Shown in pieces: positions 59,967-64,000 of a DNA stretch of 64,000 nucleotides. Position 1 is the first letter of the stretch, and the number at the start of each line of letters is the position of its first letter. Position numbers and translations under genes: made by a program. The stretch is taken from the NCBI GenBank assembly GCA_031551865.1, contig JAVBMY010000004.1, positions 124,001-188,000 on the forward strand, read 5' to 3'. The stretch comes from Rikenella sp031551865. GTDB lineage: Bacteria > Bacteroidota > Bacteroidia > Bacteroidales > Rikenellaceae. The notes under the pieces were generated by a model, which did no database searches, had not been told where the DNA came from, and was given only the letters and a program-made list of their open reading frames with translations.

Positions 59967-60608
59967 ATGAACAAGAGATTCTTTTCACTCGCCCTTGCCG
60001 CAGTAACCGCTTGCAGCCTGATGATAAGCTGCGGTTCCAAATCCGAAGGAACAACCGGCAATAGCGCCGATTCTACCGGCATCGACCAAGCCCAAATCGA
60101 ATACAACGGCAAGATCGTTTACGTCCAAATGGACTCGATCATCCGTGGCTACGGCATGGCCATTGACCTGCAAGCCAAATTCAATGAAAAAGGCACCAAA
60201 GCCGAAGCCGAACTTCAGGCCAAAGCCCGCAGTTTCGAACGCGATTACCGTGACTTGCAGGACAAAGCCGGCAAGGGCCTGCTCACCAGCTACCAAATCT
60301 CGAATACCGAAGCCTCACTCCAAAAACGCCAACAGGACCTTGTCACCTACCGCGACCGCGTAGGACAGGAGCTGGCCGAAGAGGAACAAGTGATGATGAA
60401 CCAGATCAGCCTCGCGATCATGGATTTCCTCAAAAAATACAACGCCGAGAAGGGATACAGCATGATCGTCAGCTCGCTCGGAAGCAACACCGTACTGGTG
60501 GCCGATCCTTCGCTCAACATCACCGATGATGTGCTTGAAGGCCTGAACGCCGCATACAACAAGAGCCTCGGCGCCAAACCCGCGGCCGACACCACCGTCG
60601 TAAAATAA
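59967..60608 (+). CDS. OmpH/Skp-family lipoprotein
   Basis: A 213-residue periplasmic chaperone-like protein. The signal ends in LMISC, so Cys22 is probably lipidated, which differs from the soluble Skp of E. coli. KIVYVQMDSII begins the family domain, and the central part is a long charged coiled coil (about 65-145, KFNEKGTKAEAELQAKARSF and onward). The end, YSMIVSSLGSNTVLVADPSLNITDDVLEGLNA, is the conserved OmpH tail. It likely helps outer-membrane proteins reach the Bam machinery. Confidence 0.9.
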   Translation: MNKRFFSLALAAVTACSLMISCGSKSEGTTGNSADSTGIDQAQIEYNGKIVYVQMDSIIRGYGMAIDLQAKFNEKGTKAEAELQAKARSFERDYRDLQDKAGKGLLTSYQISNTEASLQKRQQDLVTYRDRVGQELAEEEQVMMNQISLAIMDFLKKYNAEKGYSMIVSSLGSNTVLVADPSLNITDDVLEGLNAAYNKSLGAKPAADTTVVK

Positions 60609-60656
60609 TCCCCCGGCTGTGGGCGGACTACAAGTTCCGTGCTTCCGCATCATAAT

Positions 60657-60694
60657 AATAGGCGCTACCCTTTCCGGGCGGCGCCTATTGCATT
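60657..60694 (+). terminator. Terminator of the OmpH gene
   Basis: A perfect 9-bp stem (60657-60665 with 60681-60689), with CCC/GGG pairing inside the 15-base loop, is followed by TGCATTTTCT. Confidence 0.7.
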
Positions 60695-60837
60695 TTCTAG
60701 CGGCACTTAATAATGCCACTTGCCTCCCGGGCTTCCGCGGTAACACACTTCGTTCCGGAGAAAGCATCGAGAATGCCTCGGGATAACTACAAAAACGCAG
60801 TAAAAGACGATCCCGGACGTGGACAAACCACATGCCC

Positions 60838-60865
60838 GGAATCCTTGACTGCGTTCAGGATGACA
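60838..60865 (+). repeat. Dispersed CGTTCAGGATGACA-type repeat arm
   Basis: Reads ATCCTTGACTGCGTTCAGG then ATGACA. The second half matches both arms of the hairpin at 23382-23464 read on the other strand (TACGTTCAGGTTGACA). Confidence 0.5.
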
Positions 60866-60964
60866 TTCGTTTATTACCGGGATACGCGAGAACGCACTGC
60901 TTGGGATAACCCCTATTCATTCGCAAGCAAACAAGCGAACAAACAAGCGAGCAAGCAGTGGGCC

Positions 60965-62116
60965 TTACTCGTAAATTCCCGATTTGAGGTTCGACACCTC
61001 GCGGGGCGTTAGGTAGCGCCAGTCGCCACGGCGGAGCCCCGATTTCGTCATCCCGGCGAAAAAGACCCGGTCGAGCTTCACGACTTCGTAGCCGAGCGCT
61101 TCGAACATGCGGCGCACTACCCTGTTACGGCCCGAATGCAGTTCGAGGCCGACCTCCTTCTTCACCCCTTCGACAAAAGCCGCTTCATCGGCTTTCGCCC
61201 AACCGTCTTCGAGCTCCACACCCTTGACCAGATGGTCGAGGTCAGCCTGTGTGCAGGGCTTATCAAGAAATACGTGGTAGATTTTTTTCTTTTCGTAGCT
61301 GGGGTGCGTGAGTTGCTTGGTCAGGTCTCCGTCGTTGGTGAGCAACAGCACGCCCGTGGTATTTTTATCCAACCGGCCGACCGGATAGACACGCTGCGGG
61401 CATTCGCCGCGCAACAGGTCGATCACCGTGCGGTCGGCGTGCGGGTCTTCGACCGTCGTCACATAGTCTTTCGGCTTGTTCATCAGGATATACACCTTGC
61501 GCTCGCCTTGGAGGCGTTCGCCGCCGAGGCGGATGTCATCCGACGTGCGCACTTTGGTGCCGAGTTCCGCCACCACTTTGCCATTCACCGTCACTTCGCC
61601 CGCCTCGATCAGTTTATCGGCCTCGCGGCGCGAACATACGCCCGACATCGCAATGAAGCGGTTGAGGCGCACTTCGGTCAGGGGTTCCTGTATTTTCGGC
61701 GAACGGCGGCCTTTGGGAGCGCGTTCTTCGGAACGGCCAAAAGGTTTGTCTTTACCATACTTAGCAGCTCCCCGACCGGTTTTCTCAAATTTCTCGGATT
61801 TAGCGGATTTAGCAGCCTTTCCGGCAGCGGGACGACCGCTGCGTTCTCCGCGGGCGGGACGGTCGGCATACCCGGCATCCCCCGAATGGCGCCCGGGGCG
61901 TTCAGGACTATCGGAACGGCGTACGGGGGTAGCTTTGGCATAGGGTTTAGGTCTTGCGGCAGTCTCCGGTTTCTCGGCGGCAGGGCGTGTGGTCTTGCGG
62001 GGTGTGGCGGGGGCAACGTCAGGTTCGTTTATACCCTCGCGTTCGCGGCGGGTCTTAAAAAACGAACCTTTGCCGGCCGTTTTGCGCGGCGCCGCTGTCG
62101 TACTCTTCTTTTGCAT
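60965..62116 (-). CDS. rluB: rRNA pseudouridine synthase, RluB family
   Basis: A 383-residue protein. The first 145 residues are disordered and rich in Lys, Arg, Pro and Ala (RKTAGKGSFFKTRREREG and many similar). Then an S4 RNA-binding domain follows (VRLNRFIAMSGVCSRREADKLI) and the RsuA/RluB catalytic domain with VYPVGRLDKNTTGVLLLTNDG, where the Asp is catalytic. The end reads LHSGRNRVVRRMFEALGYEV. It makes pseudouridine in 23S rRNA. The extension is much longer than in E. coli RluB. Confidence 0.9.
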   Translation of the reverse strand: MQKKSTTAAPRKTAGKGSFFKTRREREGINEPDVAPATPRKTTRPAAEKPETAARPKPYAKATPVRRSDSPERPGRHSGDAGYADRPARGERSGRPAAGKAAKSAKSEKFEKTGRGAAKYGKDKPFGRSEERAPKGRRSPKIQEPLTEVRLNRFIAMSGVCSRREADKLIEAGEVTVNGKVVAELGTKVRTSDDIRLGGERLQGERKVYILMNKPKDYVTTVEDPHADRTVIDLLRGECPQRVYPVGRLDKNTTGVLLLTNDGDLTKQLTHPSYEKKKIYHVFLDKPCTQADLDHLVKGVELEDGWAKADEAAFVEGVKKEVGLELHSGRNRVVRRMFEALGYEVVKLDRVFFAGMTKSGLRRGDWRYLTPREVSNLKSGIYE

Positions 62117-62168
62117 CGTTGTTATCTTCGGTGTAAGCCCCGGAGCGGTGATTTCGCCCGGAGCGTTG

Positions 62169-62196
62169 CAAAGGTACCTTTAATTTCATAATTTTG
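62169..62196. promoter_or_regulatory. Divergent rluB and C-S lyase -7 elements
   Basis: TACCTTTG on the minus strand (62169-62176) and TAATTTTG on the plus strand (62189-62196) are both exact TAnnTTTG matches, 12 bases apart. Confidence 0.5.
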
Positions 62197-62236
62197 TCCG
62201 CCGTATCCCGAAAAACCACCCAAACTCTACGATATT

Positions 62237-63409
62237 ATGCGCTACGACTTCGACAGAATCATCGACCGCCGCGGCACCAACTGCGACAAATTCGAATCCC
62301 TCGAACCCCTGTTCGGCACCGACAAGGTGATTCCTCTCTGGCTGGCCGATATGGATTTCGCGGTCGGCAATTTCATCGTCGACGCGATGAAAAATCGCCT
62401 CGAACACCCTATCTTCGGATACACGTTCCGTCCGCAGTGCTACCACGAAGCCGTCCAGGGCTGGATCGGGCGCCACGGGCACTGGAGAGTCGAATGCGAT
62501 TGGATGAAGTTCTCGCCCGGCGTGGTGGCCGGTGTCACTTTTGCCATGCTGGGCAATACACGTCCCGGCGACGGCGTACTGATCCAACCCCCGGTCTACC
62601 ACCCTTTCGCCAACACCATCCGCTTCAACGGCCGTACGGTGGTCAATAACCCCCTGATCCAGAGGGCTGAAGGACACTACGACATCGATTTCGAAGACCT
62701 CGACCGCAAGCTCGCCGCCTCAAAGGTGATGATCCTCTGCAACCCCCACAACCCCACGGGCCGCGTGTTCACGCGCGACGAACTGCTCCGCATCGGCGAA
62801 CTTTGCCGAAAGCACGACGTGGTAATCGTGTCGGACGAGATTCACAGCGACTTCGCCTATCCCCCCCACAAACACCTGCACATCGCCTCGCTGACCGAGG
62901 AGCTGGCCTCGCGCACTGTCACTCTGGTCGCCCCGAGCAAAAGCTTCAACATTGCCGGGCTCTCGACGGCTGTAGCCATCATCCCCGACGAAAAGCTGCG
63001 CGAACGCTACGCCGCTGAAGCCGAAAAGATCCATATCGACAACGGTAACATCTTCGGCACCGTAGCCTGCGAAGCCGCCTACAATCACGGCGACCTGTGG
63101 TTGGCCGATCTGCTGGAATACCTGCAAGGCAACATCGATTTCGTATCTGATTTCATCCGCCGCGAAATTCCGTCGGTCAGATGCTACAAGCCTGAAGCCA
63201 CGTTCCTGATGTGGCTCGACTTCCGCCAGTGGGGCATGGACCACAACACACTGTGCCGTTTCCTGATCACCGAAGCAGGCCTGGGCCTGGGCGACGGCTC
63301 CATCTACGGCACCGAAGGCGAAGGCTACATGCGCCTGAACATCGGCACCCAGCGCGCTGTACTCGAAAAAGCGCTCGTACAGTTGTGCGACGCAGCCCAA
63401 AAAATATAG
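62237..63409 (+). CDS. PatB/MalY-type aminotransferase-like C-S lyase
   Basis: A 390-residue fold-I PLP enzyme. PLWLADMDFAVGNFIVDAM begins the family pattern, LIQPPVYHPFANTI and LCNPHNPTGRVFTRDEL lie in the cofactor pocket, DEIHSDFAY holds the PLP aspartate, and VAPSKSFNIAGL holds the Schiff-base lysine. Enzymes of this group cleave cystathionine or cysteine conjugates; some are regulators, as MalY. It has its own promoter and a large hairpin terminator. Confidence 0.92.
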   Translation: MRYDFDRIIDRRGTNCDKFESLEPLFGTDKVIPLWLADMDFAVGNFIVDAMKNRLEHPIFGYTFRPQCYHEAVQGWIGRHGHWRVECDWMKFSPGVVAGVTFAMLGNTRPGDGVLIQPPVYHPFANTIRFNGRTVVNNPLIQRAEGHYDIDFEDLDRKLAASKVMILCNPHNPTGRVFTRDELLRIGELCRKHDVVIVSDEIHSDFAYPPHKHLHIASLTEELASRTVTLVAPSKSFNIAGLSTAVAIIPDEKLRERYAAEAEKIHIDNGNIFGTVACEAAYNHGDLWLADLLEYLQGNIDFVSDFIRREIPSVRCYKPEATFLMWLDFRQWGMDHNTLCRFLITEAGLGLGDGSIYGTEGEGYMRLNIGTQRAVLEKALVQLCDAAQKI

Positions 63410-63418
63410 CTATTACCC

Positions 63419-63525
63419 AAATGTCATCCCGAGCGAAGCCGAGGGACCTGGCCGAAAGACTTGCAAAATCAGTTTCTTTGCAATCTTCGCTTCCAGGTCC
63501 CTCGGCTTCGCTCGGGATGACATTT
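63419..63525. repeat. 33-bp perfect inverted repeat (bidirectional terminator/dispersed element)
   Basis: Arms 63419-63451 and 63493-63525 are perfectly complementary and contain GTCATCCCGAGCGAAGCC at the outer side. The inner part pairs imperfectly (GAAAGACTTGCAAA with TTTGCAATCTTCG). It fills the gap between two convergent genes and probably ends both transcripts. Confidence 0.85.
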
Positions 63526-63529
63526 TGTA

Positions 63530-64000
63530 TTACCGACTATTGAGAATACCCAAAACCTCGGTATGCAGTTCCGGCGCCGCAGCAACGATCGAATCGCCGG
63601 TAGCCGGATCGCCCCCGTAATAGTCGGTGATTACCCCTCCGGCGCCGCGGATGACCGGGATCAATGCGGCCAGGTCCCAGCGGCTCATGATCGGATCGAC
63701 CATCACATCGCCGCGCCCGGTAGCCAGTAACGCATACCCGAAAGCATCGCCCCAGGTACGCAACAGCCAGCACTTTTCCACCAACGAGTTGAACCCTTCG
63801 ATGGTGCGGTACCTGGCAATGTCAGAGATGTCGGTCGTCAGCAACAACGCCTTGTCGAGCGAAGCACAGGGACGCATCCGGACCGGGCGGCCGTTCCACA
63901 GGGCCACCACGCCGTCGCCTGTAACCATGTCGTCGAGCAGCGGATTGTAAATCGCTCCGTAGCGGGGCTCACCGTCGACCATCACCCCCAGCAGGGTGGC
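63530..64000 (-). CDS. Partial inositol monophosphatase / histidinol-phosphatase family protein
   Basis: The last 156 residues of a protein that continues past the right edge. GEPRYGAIYNPLLDDMVTGDGVVALWNG, split over two strands, and the end block DVMVDPIMSRWDLAALIPVIRGAGG, where Trp-Asp is the metal-binding signature, mark the inositol monophosphatase superfamily. The order and the late GGVITDYYGGDP fit the HisN-type histidinol phosphatase. The frame stays open at 64000, so the N-terminal catalytic motif cannot be seen. Confidence 0.83.
   Translation of the reverse strand, partial: ATLLGVMVDGEPRYGAIYNPLLDDMVTGDGVVALWNGRPVRMRPCASLDKALLLTTDISDIARYRTIEGFNSLVEKCWLLRTWGDAFGYALLATGRGDVMVDPIMSRWDLAALIPVIRGAGGVITDYYGGDPATGDSIVAAAPELHTEVLGILNSR

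Larger units (their letters stand above)
60609..60964. other. Intergenic region between ompH and rluB
   Basis: 356 bases that hold a terminator (60657-60694), one arm of a TCAACCTGAACG-type dispersed repeat (60838-60865) and a short low-complexity CAAGCRAA-like tandem stretch (60922-60958). The frame 60713-61012 looks non-coding. Confidence 0.6.

Noticed and set aside
60922..60958. CAAGCRAA-like short tandem stretch, considered as a CRISPR or regulatory array
   Set aside because: Units are too short and irregular and have no spacers; simple low complexity.
60713..61012. 99-codon frame running into rluB
   Set aside because: It crosses a dispersed repeat and a low-complexity stretch and overlaps the end of rluB.
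1..64000. tRNA, rRNA, CRISPR, prophage or transposase genes
   Set aside because: Intergenic gaps were read for cloverleaf, repeat-spacer and transposase patterns and none was found.

Overview
The window looks like chromosomal DNA from an anaerobic Bacteroidota, most likely a gut Rikenellaceae/Alistipes-type organism. This is inferred from several things. There is a fumarate reductase/succinate dehydrogenase with a single cytochrome b subunit, an rseC-rnfBCDGEA operon, a fused 2-oxoacid:ferredoxin oxidoreductase alpha chain, and EpsG-type polysaccharide genes. Genes are GC-rich and mostly lack Shine-Dalgarno sequences, and many intergenic regions carry the Bacteroidota -7 element TAnnTTTG. No rRNA, tRNA, CRISPR array, transposase or phage gene was seen.

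Layout. 1-6385 is the end of a surface-polysaccharide cluster: four or five glycosyltransferases, an EpsG/Wzy-like polymerase and a UDP-galactopyranose-mutase-like flavoprotein. 6631-10584 (minus) is the fumarate reductase operon frdC-X-frdA-frdB, where X is an unrecognised secreted, membrane-anchored protein. 10902-13000 (minus) has pyrC and a polyprenyl-phosphate mannosyltransferase. 13087-15813 (plus) has a degenerate GH20-like protein, MscL and a Ser-type sulfatase. 15906-19371 has rmlB, an AT-rich TIR-domain gene, argB and birA. 20305-23175 (minus) encodes 2-oxoglutarate:ferredoxin oxidoreductase. 23471-25223 (minus) has a DHOD-like flavoprotein and YggS. 25345-29707 (plus) has a C69 dipeptidase, an XRE-cupin regulator and an acyl-CoA ligase. 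29944-33223 (minus) has a histone H1-like protein, a DUF308 membrane protein and TypA. 33392-40647 (plus) holds rubrerythrin, an S51 peptidase, PanE, two lipoproteins, an AlkD-like protein, an MFS transporter and a SIMPL protein. 40812-45971 is acn-icd-gltA. 46031-52827 (minus) has VanW, purC, phoH, an outer-membrane barrel, cls and nadB. 52893-59092 is rseC-rnfBCDGEA. The rest is ruvA, an OmpH lipoprotein, rluB, a PatB-type C-S lyase and a partial HisN/IMPase.

Taken together, the energy genes describe a branched anaerobic TCA pathway. An oxidative arm (GltA, Acn, Icd) makes 2-oxoglutarate, KorAB exchanges electrons between 2-oxoglutarate and ferredoxin, a reductive arm ends at fumarate reductase, and Rnf couples ferredoxin oxidation to NAD reduction and ion pumping.

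The items most worth following up are: the solitary AT-rich TIR gene wedged between rmlB and argB; the unknown membrane protein inside the frd operon; the palindrome-dense frd promoter region, which includes a CRP/FNR-geometry site; and a 548-bp gene-free, repeat-built stretch that interrupts the rnf operon between rnfC and rnfD. Several dispersed inverted repeats of the GTCATT type occur between genes.
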